Part shown: positions 10,274 to 22,589 of the stretch, piece after piece
Position numbering within the stretch: the stretch's first letter is position 1
Layout of the letters: each line of letters begins with the position of its first letter
From: Dryas octopetala
Lineage: Eukaryota > Streptophyta > Magnoliopsida > Rosales > Rosaceae
DNA length: 64,000 nt
Direction: 5' to 3'
Assembly: GCA_963921425.1 (NCBI GenBank)
Contig: OY992835.1
Coordinates: forward strand, 9,238,001-9,302,000
Translations under genes and position numbers: made by a program
Notes under the pieces: model-generated
Databases searched by the model: none
Told to the model about the DNA's origin: nothing
Seen by the model: only the letters and a program-made list of their open reading frames with translations

Positions 10274-11189
10274 CAAGGAATAAAATTTCGGATTTCGAAG
10301 AAATTTTGATAAATTTTAAATTTCGACAAAAATTAGACAGAAACGACGGAAATTACTATCAAAATACGAAAATTTTGAATGAAACCTTACTATATGTTTA
10401 TTTAACATATTATCTACTACATTGATAAAAAAACATTGAAGAAACTAAATTATATAATTGGTTTTATGTGATATAAGATTAATATAATGCGCGATGGAGG
10501 TAAATACTATTAAATAAAATTAGTATATTCTTTAGGATATGATATAAGATATTAGAATTTAGGCCTTTTAGGGTATTTTTTATATAAAAATGTATTAAAG
10601 TTTAGGATTTAAAAACAACTAAACGAAACCCCAAAAGAGCTGAATCAAATCTCAAATCATTTTTTTTATTTTCAATTGCCCAAAGGCCCCAAACCCCAAT
10701 TAACCCTAAATATTTTTTTTTTCTTTTCTTCTTTTTTCTTTCCTTCCTTTTCTTCCCTGACTCCTTTTCTTCCCGTGACTTATCTTCTTTTTTTTTTTTT
10801 TGGTCGAAGACTTATCTTCTTCCCTCTGGCTCTAGTTCATTTCTCTCTCCTCCTTCCAGTATATTGCATCTCTTCTCTCTCCTTAGTCCTCCCACTCCCT
10901 CCCCGATCTTTCCTCCTCTTCCTCCTCTCCCTCCCAGATCTCTTCTCTTTCTCATGACTCTTACACAAACTTTGGATCTCCTTCAAGACCACAAAACAGA
11001 ATTACCGAGCTTGAAAAAATGAAGGGGACCTGAGAAATAGACAGGGGAAGGCAGAGGAAGAGCAAGTACGTGGTGCTGTAAGAGCGAAATTTTCGAAATT
11101 TAAATAATTTTGGCGAAATATTCACGAAATATCAACGAATAGGTGATAAAATTTCCATAACCCCAAAAATTTTGAAATTTTATACCTTG
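10274..11189. mobile_element. hAT-like TIR element (916 bp)
   Basis: Termini begin CAAGG(A/T)ATAAAATTTC on both sides in inverted orientation. Flanks are 'agtagacc' (10266-10273) and 'cgtagacc' (11190-11197), an 8-bp duplication with one mismatch. CAxGG ends and an 8-bp duplication are usual for hAT elements. The interior is pyrimidine-rich; the open frame at 10676-10957 is low complexity and encodes no transposase, so the element is non-autonomous. Confidence 0.6.
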
Positions 11190-11315
11190 CGTAGACCATT
11201 ATTATCCCAATTCCATGGATCTAATTTTCTATGTATTGTTATTTAAAAAAGATCAGAGTTCAATCTACCATTAAAAAAAAATAAAATAAAAACTTATCAT
11301 ATATTACTTTCAATA

Positions 11316-11945
11316 GAGTGCTACTATTCCTACCCTCTTTTCCTATTTTGCCACCCACCTTATATTCTCACCATCCATTAAATTAAAAAAAAAAAAACAC
11401 CATCCTCTTTTCCCACCACCCATTATCCCTAAAACACCCTAATATATAAATTGAAAATTTAAGCACTATTCTCACCTTTCAATCTTATCATCACACCCGG
11501 CCCTTCTCTTCCTTCATTTTTTCTTTCTCTCATAAATCCTAACTCCATTCACTCATAAAAACTTTAAATTCATCTTACAAACTCATACTTTTCTTAATCA
11601 CAAGGTATGATCATTTTATATTTTAAATTTGTTTTTAGTTTTGGGGGCCGGTGAATTTGATCATAAATTTCATTCTTTCTCCACATATTTTTAGCGGAAG
11701 TGGGGAGGGGGTGAATCGCAAATTTCATTCACTTTCCGCTTCTTTAAGAGGGTGGGCATACTATTGTGGGACTTTGTTTCATATAGGGAGTTTAGATGGG
11801 TGGATAGAGTAGGATGAATTCATTTGTTTCTTTTTAAGTAGGTCTTTAAAGGTCATTTTATAAAAGGCTGAACTTGTCGTTAAATTTTTTATTATAATAT
11901 GAGTGAGAAAATAAGACAATTAAGTGGGTAGAAATAGTACTACTC
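11316..11945. mobile_element. MULE-type MITE (630 bp) with 9-bp duplication
   Basis: A perfect 9-base duplication 'ctttcaata' lies at 11307-11315 and 11946-11954. Terminal repeats GAGTGCTACTATTCCTACCC (left) and GAGTAGTACTATTTCTACCC (right, reversed) match at 17 of 20. The related sequence at 8185 shows the same flank without the insertion. No coding capacity is seen. Confidence 0.8.
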
Positions 11946-12345
11946 CTTTCAATATACCATTTTACCTTAATCCAAAAGCAAAAAAAATATATATCATTTT
12001 ACCATAGAATTAGTGCTACAACCCTATATTCCCATTCACATCAAATTTTAAGAAATAATAATTAATCTTCTTTTTTTACCCCCTAATATCCCTAAATTAC
12101 CCTTATTAATAAACATTTTTTCAACCCCCTTCTCTATTCCTTTTTCTCGATCCCATAAACATGAAAGTACTCTATCCACTTAACAACATTAACATAGCCA
12201 TGCTAACATAGCCATGCACAAACTCATACTCGTAAATCAAATACAACGTGAGTGATCAGAGGATAGTTAATTTAATCAAACAGGAAGACAGTTAGAGAGG
12301 AGGGGTGTTAAATCAACCATAGATTCAAACTTGGTTACATAGGAA
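11946..12345. repeat. Dispersed local repeat, copy B
   Basis: Parallel copy of 8185-8547, sharing 'ccattttaccttaatc' through 'ttcaaacttggttacat'. It runs directly into the receptor-like pseudogene fragment, whereas copy A runs into other sequence. No gene is seen. Confidence 0.65.
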
Positions 12346-12602
12346 ACATACCAGTGAAGTTATTAATCCGTAGTTTTAAGTTGACTAAGTTTGGAGAAAT
12401 TAAGGGCAGAGAGATTGCCTTCCAAGTTGTTGTTTCCCAGATGTATTTCTAGAAGGCTTGTTTGTGTTAGAACTTAGATATAGATTACTAATTAATCACA
12501 AGTTTCAAGATGCTTGATTATGTGGAAAGCGATTTTCAGTATAGAGAACAAAGCGAAGACCTGTCATTGGATCTATGGACTTGCTTATTTTAATGTCTAC
12601 TC
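12346..12602 (-). pseudogene. Deleted copy of the LRR receptor-like gene
   Basis: 12346-12464 matches receptor-gene coding positions about 1827-1946 (the LRR stretch around 'LGQLTKLDLVQNNFTGMF'). It then jumps straight to sequence matching 2920-3120 of the receptor gene's start and 5' flank. About 970 bases have been lost between the two blocks, including the start codon region, so it cannot encode a protein. It ends where the TIR element at 12602 begins. Confidence 0.8.
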
Positions 12603-13300
12603 TTAGGGCCAGTTTGGTATTACTGTGAGAACAAACAGCTGTAAAGTAAAACAGCTGTGAAGTAAAGTCAGCTGTAAAGTAAAGCAGTTGAGTGTTTGGT
12701 AAACTATGTTTTCAAAAGTGTTGTGAGTGCAAAAAACAGTATCAAAGTGTTTGGTAAATGTTAATATAAAAATGATGTGACTGTGTATAATTACTAAAAT
12801 AGACATGATGCTAAAAATGCATTTCACTTATTTGTTTGGTAAAAATAATATGTTTTTTTACTTGTTTTTGAAATTTCTGACTACAAATTTTTATTAGCAT
12901 TAATTTTTCTAAGAACAACATTATTAAATAAGTATGCCTATTATTTTTTTTAGGTATATTATAATTTTAATCCTATAAATAAAATATCATAATTAATTAT
13001 CACAATATAAAATATAACTAACAATGGACATATTTTTTAATTTAAAATAAACAAATAAAAATCATAGAAATCAATAAGGGTATTATGGGTAAAATAAAAT
13101 ATTCATTGTTGTTGTGAGTCACTGCAGCTTTCAAAAGCACCTAGAAACCTGCTTTTTGTTTTTGTTGTGGGGAGTTGAAAATTGTGAGGAAAAGCAATTT
13201 TTTATTTTTTTACCAAACACTAAAACTGTTGTAGGTGATTGAGAATTGTCATCCACAGCAGCTTTTGGGTCCTCCACCGTAATCTCAAACGGGGCCTAAG
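12602..13300. mobile_element. TIR element (about 700 bp) with 'CTTAGG...CCTAAG' ends
   Basis: The left end reads 'cttagggccagtttggtatta' and the right end, reversed, 'cttaggccccgtttgagatta'. Such GGCC(C)GTTTGG-type ends are common in plant MITEs. The left side repeats 'cagctgtaaagtaaa' three times. The target-site duplication is unclear (tctact / tctatt), so the superfamily is not assigned. No coding sequence. Confidence 0.55.
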
Positions 13301-13305
13301 TCTAT

Positions 13306-16300
13306 TTGTTTTCCTTCTTCATTGTCTTCTGATGATCTCCCCAAAAAATATCTTCTCCCTTGCATTCTCTGCCTGCAATATATATTTATATAGGATATGA
13401 ATTATGCTTTATTGTCTTCGAATGTTATGCTTTATGTTTATCGATCTATAATACACAATTTGCCAATGGTAATGTAGAGAGATGTCAATTATGTCCATTT
13501 TATGTTAAACATTTTCAATAATACATTTACAAGCTAAGGTCAATATAGTAATTATATATTACCCCACTTTCTGTCCACCCTCTTTTTCTCTTTTTCTATC
13601 CATCCTATTTTTCTCTACAACACCGTACTTTTTTTCTTCTCTCCCTACTATAACTTCCATCACTAGGATTTTTGCATGTATTCCCTTATATAAAAGAGTA
13701 TTTATGTAAAACAAAAGAGAGAAGAAGAAAAAAAAACAAAGGAAATATCTTTTAGATTTCTTTTTTCTTTTCTTTTCACTCTTTCTCTTCCTTCCCACTC
13801 CAATTAAACCGAAGAGAGAGAGAGAGAAAAAAGAGAAAAAAAAAGAAAGAGAGATATGTACGGTGAAAATTTAATTAGCCAAAGAATAATTAAAATAATA
13901 TTAATTAGAGTTAATTACAAACCTGTTTTGTCCAATTGATGAAACCAGTGATAAAAGCAAGAAGAGTAGATTGCACAACGGAGCCAACCACTATTCCAAT
14001 CCAAAGGCCTTTACCCCTTAAGTGTAAAGCAAATCCAAGTGCAGCACCCACCGGAAGTCCAACCAAATAAAATGCCCCAAGAATCACATATGCCCCTACG
14101 CTGCCATCCACTTCCTTTAGCTACCCCTGATCGATAAATCCAATATTTGTGCAAGTATATGTGTGTAGGTAGAAACAAAAGATATAAAGGAAGATCAAGA
14201 ACTGTTTCTAATAAGTACGTACCACTCAACCAAGCATGCATGTATATGGTAGTAGGATGTTATGTTGACGAATTGATGATTCATACAATGGATGTTTTAT
14301 AGGCCTTTATTCAAAGAGTATCTCTGAAAAACAAAAATAAGTTAAATTAGAACTAATTTAACCATTTAATCACTTGATGATTTTAGTGTTTATCATAGAC
14401 ACTATGTTGATTTATTTATTTGGTCACAGTACGTTAATGGACTAAATCCATAGTTTTTTATTTGGTTGATTCTTTGTATTGCATGTAGAGTTATATATCT
14501 TAATTAAAGAGACAACTACCATCCCAACTTCTGGTCAAACAATTGTTTGATGATATTTCAATAATATACTAGAGGCGTCAACTACTATCTCAACTTCTAG
14601 TCGATCACCAACTAATGTGGTATATAACTTGTTAATATTTCATGCTTACTGTAAATAAATGAAAAGTGTCACATCAATTGCTATTTGTAAATAAGTAAAA
14701 AGTGTCACATCAATTGCAATTTATAAAGTTGGAATAGTAGTTGATAACTCTAATACTACCTTTTCTTAAGAAGTGGATATCCCAATATTTAGAAGGATCC
14801 CTATGAACAAAGAGATGCTAAAATAACTTGTATGTATAAAAGAGATAATGAAATAACCTGAAAGAACTGCTTGTAAGCTGTCCATAGAGACTGAGAGACA
14901 AATCAAAGGAGTCATAGCTGCAACATAATTCACCACCTGCTTCTCACTGCTAAATGCATATCCCAGAACATCCCGACAATAGAAGAGAGTTGTGCAGCCC
15001 AATTAAACAGCCCAAACAGCCACTCGAGATGCTTGCGGATTCATTTGACACTCGAATACTGAAACATAGTTTATGTATTACTTTTATTTGAGTAATCTTC
15101 TAACACCTATCGGTTAGTGTTTTGATAAACACAGCACGTTATAGAACAAAGAATTAGTATGTAATTAAAGATAAAAACTTTTATGGAACACGTATATATT
15201 TTATGTGTATCATAAAAAAATAGATACACATATATATAGTTTTTTTTTTTTTCGTGGTGCCATAGCATGTTGAGAGTAATGTGGAGCAATGTCCCACATC
15301 GGAAATCTAGAGCTTAGCATATGTGCTTATAAGTCTTGGACCTCTCCACCCATTACCAATTGGTTTTGGGTTGGATGCTCTAATTCTATCATGGTATCAG
15401 AGCTTGGTTATCCGCGTGTAAGGCCTAACGGTCACACGTGCTCCCACGTCACCCAATACAATTTGTTCACGTGTAAGGCTCAAAAATCTCGCCACACGTG
15501 CGGGGGCGTGTTGAGAGTAATGTGGAGCAATGTCCCACATCGGAAATCTAGAGCTTAGCATATGTGCTTATAAGTCTTGGGCCTCTCCACCCATTACCAA
15601 TTGGTTTTGGGTTGGATGCTCTAATTCTATCATAGCATACCTTGCAGCCGCTCCGAGTCCATATGATAAATTGAAGTGCAGTATAGAGATTGTAAGGCTA
15701 CATAATCATGAGGAATACAAGAGAGTTTGAGTGTATATCTGAAAAATTAATAGAGTTCTTTAATTATAAGGTACTAACAAAGTTAAACATTAACCAAAAA
15801 CACCTAATCTATTTCTATTAACCTGTGGACACTTTTCACCAGCCAAAACATAGCATGCGGACACCTTCTAAAAGACTAGCATCAACGCATCACCAAAAGA
15901 ACGGACAACTGAAATTGCAAGTCTGCAACTCCAATAAACTGCAGTTAGTAATTGCAACTGCAACTGCAAGTCTGCAACTCCAATAAATTACAGTTTCAGT
16001 TCACTTGCAGTTCCAGTTCCGTACAATTTCTGCAGTTTCAGAAAGTGAACTAAACATAAAAAATTAAGAACCTGCTACTGATAAGAAAGGCATGGGGATG
16101 GAGTTGGCTTCCCCAATAACTCTCTAGGCGTTGTTATAGTGAAGAACTTGGCTTGTTCTTCGACAACATCGCGACAAGGCCGGGATCAGAGTCAACGTTG
16201 AGGCTCCGATCGGATTTGAGGGTTGCTGGGTGTTCCGAGCTCACAGGGATGAAGAGGGAAGAGAGAGGAACACAAGGGTGGTCCTCTCGTTGCCATCCAT

Positions 16301-17690
16301 GGCCAGACGCGCACATACGCCGTCAAGGAAAGTTGCAGCAAGGGAGAGCAAGAGAGAACAAAGAGAGAGTGCTTGGGGAGAGAGAAAGAGAGTGATGAAA
16401 GAGAAGATAAATTTCAGAAATGAGAGAAAGAGAGACGTGAGAGAGTTTTGAAAAAATTTAAAAATTAGCAACCATGGCTAACATAGAAAACATGTACCAA
16501 ACTAGTACCAATAAATGGGTAACCAATCCACTCTCAAAGTGATCTAATTATTAAATATTTTAAATATGTGTATTACATGTTACAAACAATAAGTAAAGTG
16601 TAGCAAAAAGTAATTATTTCTTATTAATATCTCCCTTTCTTTCAAAAAGGTGGTTGTAAATTGTAATCAGGTACTGAAATTGAAGTTTAAATACCATATG
16701 GAAAGCACTGGAGTCAGACTTCAGATTTGGTAGAAGGCCCGACAACAAAATAACCAGCTCACATGACCACCATTTAAGACTGCAAATTTATTCGTCAATA
16801 TAAAAGTAAAAGAATAACAAAAAATTAATAACAAAAGTACCACAGGTCGTTTTCAATTGAGTCCTTAGGGTTTCAATTTTTTCAGTCCGGTACATATATA
16901 TAGTAAGCTTTCCTAAACAATCTAGTCCCTAGCTAACAAATGAATTCATAAATTAGTAAGACGGAAAAGTAACGTGACCCTTACATGAAACGTTTAATTT
17001 AAAAACTTTAGTTTCTAATTAACGAAAGCCAACTTCTAGCTAGGACCTTATTGAAACAAATATTGAATGCTACACCTGATTGACGATCATGTGACATCTT
17101 CGTCTCACTAGTTGATGAATATTTTAGATAGGGACTTGATTGCCTAATTCTAGGGATCAATGTAGTCATTTTCCTTAAAAATTTATTTTCAAATGGAAAA
17201 AAAAGGGGGAGAAAAATATTTACCAAACCATAAGAGCAGAAGGGATAGCGAAGCAAAATAACTCTCCAATGTGAAAATTTGATCCGGGTCTTCTCCAAGG
17301 CTGAAGAATACATGACATACAGCCCCAGCAATATCACATTCAAACAAGTGGATAAACTAAAGGCAATGGCTGCACCATTGCTTCCCAATCCGAGCTTATA
17401 AACAAGAGCCCAACATGTAGGTATATGGATATATAAGTAGACTGACAAAGGAGCAAAGGAGCATTGGAAAAATTGAACTCTGAGTCTGAAAGTAGCGAGT
17501 TAGTGGTTTAAGAATTGAAGCACCAAATAGTGCAGGAATAAGCCACAGTGAGTAATTGCGTGCTTCAAGGGATATTATGGGGTCTTGCCCTAATAAATGT
17601 AACAATTTGTCCATGATCGAAAACCCATAGCAGATAAATTAACTGGCCGGAAAACAAACCAAAATAAAAGAGATGATAGCAGTGCAAATT
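13306..17690 (-). pseudogene. MATE (DETOXIFICATION) transporter pseudogene
   Basis: Tandem copy of the intact gene at 18422-22588, same strand. Recognisable parts: last exon (about 13306-13372, one-base insertion after 'ATATTT'), exon 6 (13923-14126, 2-bp deletion versus the intact 206 nt), exon 5 (14858 to about 15055, several deletions), exon 4 (15642-15698), exon 3 (about 16695-16780), and exon 2 (about 17222-17690, frameshifted around 17430 and cut at its 5' end). No first exon is seen. A TRIM sits in intron 4 a few bases from the splice donor, and intron 3 has gained several hundred bases of more GC-rich unknown sequence (about 15850-16480). It cannot give a full carrier. Confidence 0.88.
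15268..15632 (+). mobile_element. Complete TRIM retrotransposon (365 bp)
   Basis: Two 124-bp LTRs (15268-15391 and 15509-15632) begin TGTTGAG and end CTATCA and differ at one base that I can see. Directly after the left LTR is TGGTATCAGAGC (15392-15403), the primer-binding site for initiator tRNA-Met. Just before the right LTR is a purine-rich 'gcgggggcg'. The 5-bp duplication 'tagca' flanks it (15263-15267, 15633-15637). There is no gag or pol, so it must have been moved by another element's proteins. The open frames at 15289-15730 simply read through the LTRs. Confidence 0.92.
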
Positions 17691-17939
17691 TGTCAGCCGA
17701 AGTTGGCCGATGGAGGGGTGGGGTTCTGCAATTGGGGTTGATGGGTTCTTTGATTTATTTTATTTTTTTTCATATTTTTCTCTGTTAATATAAAATATTT
17801 TAATATAATAGTTAAAGTAATTAACCGTAGTTAATATACCAATGCAAAGGACCAATAAGTTTGGGTTATGATCGAATTCCTCCTCAACTCACGCTTACCA
17901 GTCCCGTCTAAACACAAAATGTGCTTACAAAAACCAACA

Positions 17940-18236
17940 TGAGGCCCAAAAAAAAATATTCCAATTAAACAACAACAAAATTCAGAAAACATACCAATTC
18001 ACCACCAAGACTACCACACCATACCATTAGCACCACATGCAACATGGCCTTGACCAACAGGCAACAGCATATATAACTCAACAAGGAGCCAGAGGAACCA
18101 TAAACCAACAAAGCCAAGCGCCACGTACCACTGATGATCCACGAAAGAGACACAAAGGGTAGGGATGATGTTCCACCGACTCTCAATCAATTGAAAGAGA
18201 TCGAGAATGGAGCAACGAGACCAAAAAAGAAGTCAC
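17940..18236 (-). mobile_element. Diverged retroposon fragment, copy 3
   Basis: On the minus strand, 'tgagagtcggtggaacatc' near 18186 matches the 5' block of the retroposon at 1-663, and 'ttgggcctcatgttgg' near 17940 matches its 3' part ('ttgggccttcatgattg' in copy 2). No target-site duplication or poly(A) tail could be placed, so the borders are approximate. It lies between the MATE pseudogene and the intact MATE gene, where the pseudogene's first exon would be expected. Confidence 0.45.
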
Positions 18237-18421
18237 TTTAACTTTGTGCTAATTATACCAATTGTATAAGTTGAACTGTGGACTTTTGTCGCTTGCAAAT
18301 GTATTAGAAAATATTCCTTTTTGATGCATCTGAACAAAAGAATTGTATGACTACAAGTGGTGACAGAAAAAAGGCTTGAAGCTATAACATCTAAAGTTGT
18401 TCTTTTGGCTTTTTGTTTCCT

Positions 18422-20050
18422 TCATTCACTTGTTGCTTCATTGTCTTCTGTTGATCTCCCCACAAATATCCTCTCCCTTGCCTTTTCTGCCTGCGACATT
18501 TATATAGGATGTATAGAACACAATTTGTCAATTGGTCATGTAGAGAGATGTCAATTAGCCAAAAAATAATTGAAACAAATGTTGATTGGAGTTAGTTGGA
18601 AACCTGTTTTGTCCAATTGGTGAAACCAGTTATAAGAGAAAGAAGAGCAGATTGCACAACGGAGCCGACGACTATTCCAATCCAAAGGCCTTTACCCCTT
18701 AAGTGGAGAGCAAACCCAAGTGCAGCACCCACGGGAAGCCCAACCAAATAAAATGCCCCAAGATTCACATAAGCCCCTATATGCTGCCACCCACTTCCTC
18801 TTGCTACCCCTGATATATCCATGCGTGCATATGTTAGAAATAAAATAATTGAACAAGTTTGTAATAAGCCACCCAACCCAAGCATGCATGAATTGTACGT
18901 AGTAGCATCTTAATTATCAACAAATTAAGATTTCTTCTAAATTCAATGGACATGCTTCTTTTGAAATAAAAAGATCATATTGTTGGGGGTTTATATATAA
19001 TAGTCTAATGATCCAAACAATTCATGTTTACGACGTCTACACTCAAAAACTATTTTTGTAGAAAATCAACCAATCAGAAATCGTTTAAACATTTAATTGC
19101 CATGATGATGGTTGTTTTTGTGTTTATTAAAAATATTATGTTCCATTATCGATTTATTTGATATCACAATTAATAATTAAATAGTTTCTTATTTATCTTT
19201 TTTTTTTCTGCTTAGAGTTTATCCTTAAAGGGAGCTGAAGAATGGAGTAAAATTTAGACAATAGAGTAGAAATATATGAAAGAGAGAATAAAATAAGTAA
19301 CCTGAAAGAACTGCTTGTAAGCTGTCCATAGAGATTGAGAGACAAATCAAAGGTGTCATAGCTGCAACATAATCCACGACCTGCTTCTCACTACTAAAAG
19401 CATGTCCCAGAACATAGCGACAGCAGAAGAGAGTCGTGCTTACAATAATTACCTCACTCACTGAAAGAAACATTGCGGCCAAAACAGCCACTCTTGCTGC
19501 TTGTGGATTACCAGCTCCCAATTCATTTGCCACTCGAGTACTGTAAAATAGTTTACACATCTTTTAAGTTATTAATAAGGCACTGAAAAACATGTTTTTT
19601 CACCAAATAAAATCAACATGTTTATATCTGAAATTAATACCTTGCAGCAGCTCCGAATCCATATGATAAAGTGAAGTGCAACGTTGAGATTGTAAGGCTA
19701 TATAATCACAAAGTATACAAGTGAGTTTGAGTATGTATATCTGAAAAATTCACTTCTCTCTCTTTTCAAATAAAAAGGTTGTCAGATAAAGAAACTGAAG
19801 TATACCATATGGAAAGCACTGAAGTCTCCAACTTTGGATTTGGTAAAAGGCCGGACAGCAAAATAACCAGCTCACATGACCACCATTTAAGACTACATTA
19901 TTGTCAAAAATAAAACAAATTAAGATATGTAAGTACTTGGAGTGTACGGTAAATCGCATGTCAACAAAATGAAAATATATGACAAAATTAGTCCATGTAG
20001 TTTGAATCGTACGTTTTTCAACTGGATCCTTATAATTAATTTCAACTTTG

Positions 20051-20093
<43 letters not shown>

Positions 20094-22588
20094 TTGGTTA
20101 ACAATCAAATTTCCGACTAAGGAATCCTTCAATTAATTAGATCAAAATGTCAGGTAATCCTGATTCAGAGACTTGATTTGCTAATGAAAGCTAAGGAACC
20201 TGATTAAAATAAATGAAATTATTAGAAGTTTAGAACCATTTTTTACCTCTGCATTAACGTCACACATGAGGGCTAGAGTTTAGAGTTTAGGGTATAGGTT
20301 ATGTGACATTTCTATCTAACTAATTCAAATATATTTTTAGCCACCGACTTTACTACTAACGAAAACTAACTATAGAAATTTGATTGGCAAAAAAAAAAAA
20401 CTTAAAATACCAAATTAAAATATGATCCAAACTACATAAATGTATATTAAAAAAACAAAATCCAAAAAAAGAGGAGAAAAATATTTACCAAACCATTAGA
20501 GTAGAAGGGATAGCTAAGCGAAAGAACTCTCCAATGTGAAGGAGGGACTCATTAGAAAATTTAATCCGGGTTTTCTCAAAGGCTGGAGAATACATTGCAT
20601 ACAACCCCAACAGTATCACATTCAACCAAGTGGATAAACTAAAAGCTATGGCTGCACCATTTCTTCCCACTCCCAGCTTATATACAAGAGCCCAACATGT
20701 GGGTATATGGAAAAGTAGAATGAAAGAGGAGCAAAGGAGCATTGGAAAGATTGAACTCTGAGATTGAAAGTAGCGAGTTAATGGTTTAAGAATTGAAGCA
20801 CCAAATAGTGCTGGAATAAGCCACAATGAGTATTTGCGTGCTTCAAGTGATATAATGGGGTCTTGGCCTACTAAAGGTAGCAATTTGTCCATGAAAACCC
20901 ATAGGAGACATACTGGGGGACAAACCAAAAGAAGAGAGATCATGGCAGTGCAAGTATAAGTTCCTAGTTTTTGGTATTGCTCTGCTCCAAAAGCTTGCCC
21001 ACATAGAGTTTCCAATCCACCTGCCATTCCTGACTGTTCCACAAAATCATATAAATTTATTAGTACAGTTAAGAAAATTGTGGATTCAATATAATTATCT
21101 TACATTGAATAAGTTATTGTCTAACATATATATAAGTTATATTAAGTGAGATATTTTCTTAAATTGTACTGTTTCGAACCTAGAGGATCCAAAGACATGG
21201 CCCCCCGACAAGCACTAATTAACTACTATATGGCTATATGCGTCCATGGCGGTCTAATTAAAGTTAAGAAATTTGTCCCTCAATTGTGAAATAAAATTCT
21301 ATGCTGATACTTTTTTTATTGATATTGTGTTTTTGTTCAAAATTACGTAATTTTTGAAGTTCTAGATTAAGCAATTTGAATTCAAATTAAACTTTTATAT
21401 TTACGTGGCATCAACTTGACGGAAAATTATTGTGTGTGACCGTAATATCATGTGGCATGATGACGTGGTGTTATCAATCCACTCAAATTATAACACGTGT
21501 ATAATAATTAATTTCTGAAACCCTAAAATCTAGAAAAAATCTTAAAATTTAAGAAAAAATCATTAAAATCGTCCACGTGTTATAATTTGAGTGGATTGGT
21601 AACACCATGTCATTATGTCACGTGGTGTTACGGTCACATACAATAATTTTTCCAACTTGACAAAGTTTTTTTTTTTTTCTTAGATTTTTATTAATTTTTT
21701 AAGGCCCAATATAAGAATGCAATGTAAGTTAAAAAAATAAAGTAGGGAGAAAATGTTGGGCATTTAGCATTTTCCGAAAGGTAAATAAAACTGGAACGAC
21801 ATAGTTTTAGACTCCCTTTTTTTTTACCCAACACAGTGAGTAGAGTTCATCTTAAAAATAAAAAATAAAAAATAAAAAAAATAAAAAACTACATAGCCTA
21901 CAAACTTGAAAGAAGCATATATATAGTGTATCGAAGGCACTGATAAGTTTTAAGTAGTGACAACTTGAACCCAGGCCATTTATCGAAAATGTCAATATTA
22001 ATTATCAGAAGGCAACTCCTTATAATATATGGCCAAGTAGTTAAGTAAGGCCAAAGAATTGACTACTAATTCGAGGTGACATTCAGTATATTATACATAC
22101 TTTAGTGCTAAGGAAGCTGCATCTGCGTTGGTGCAAGTGCCAGTGCGGACAATGCGGACTCTAAAATGTGCACTCTGAGTGAACGACCGAATGCTCAGCT
22201 CTAAGCGGCCATGAACGCTCACTCACAGTTCACAATGTCAACGTTGAACAATTTAGTGTGTGTATATATAGTAACAACGTTTTTGTGTGTGTATATATGT
22301 AATATAGCTATATATATATATATGTTGGATAAAATTAAAAAGAAAGAAGAGACTTACAAGAAGGCTAAAACCAGTGACATTGGTAAGAGAGATGGCAATT
22401 GCAACGCTAGAGAGAGAGAGTTGATCAAGATGTCCAACCATTATCATGGATACTAATTGCAGAACATACTGCAACACTGTGACTGCCACCATTGGTGCAG
22501 CTATCACACCCTCCTTCTTCAGCTCTCTCACAAATGCTCCCCATGTTCTCTCCCATGTCTTACACTCTTCTTCAACCATCTCTCCCAT
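18422..22588 (-). CDS. MATE/DETOXIFICATION family transporter (7 exons, 477 aa)
   Basis: Multidrug and toxic compound extrusion carrier, a proton- or ion-coupled exporter of metabolites in the plasma or vacuolar membrane. Exons: 22358-22588, 20489-21033, 19806-19892, 19641-19697, 19302-19540, 18604-18809, 18422-18490. They join in frame to 1434 nt (477 residues plus stop), the usual DTX length, and every junction is GT-AG. Landmarks: start [12 protein letters not shown]; first helices '[20 protein letters not shown]'; '[20 protein letters not shown]' at the start of exon 2; '[18 protein letters not shown]' in exon 3; '[16 protein letters not shown]' across exons 4-5; '[20 protein letters not shown]' in exon 6; 'AEKARERIF' in the last exon. 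About twelve membrane helices are expected. It groups with DTX16-like proteins; the substrate cannot be read from sequence. The downstream copy is a pseudogene. Confidence 0.9.
21421..21653. mobile_element. Foldback MITE (233 bp) in MATE intron 1
   Basis: Two arms of about 80 bases are inverted copies ('ggaaaattattgtgtgtgacc' at the left; the right arm, reversed, begins 'ggaaaaattattgtatgtgacc'). They are separated by ~60 AT-rich bases. The duplication 'aacttgac' flanks it (21413-21420 and 21654-21661). No coding sequence. Confidence 0.8.
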
Positions 22589-22589
22589 T

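Noticed and set aside
13559..13798. 79-aa Lys/Arg-rich ORF
   Set aside because: Product of A/G-rich low-complexity sequence, no family resemblance.
15289..15730. Two similar ORFs sharing 'MSHIGNLELSICAYKSWT'
   Set aside because: They read through the two LTRs of the TRIM; the similarity is LTR identity, not a gene family.
16134..16471. Overlapping ORFs of 60-80 aa in the MATE pseudogene intron
   Set aside because: All three frames are open because the stretch is GA-rich; no family resemblance.
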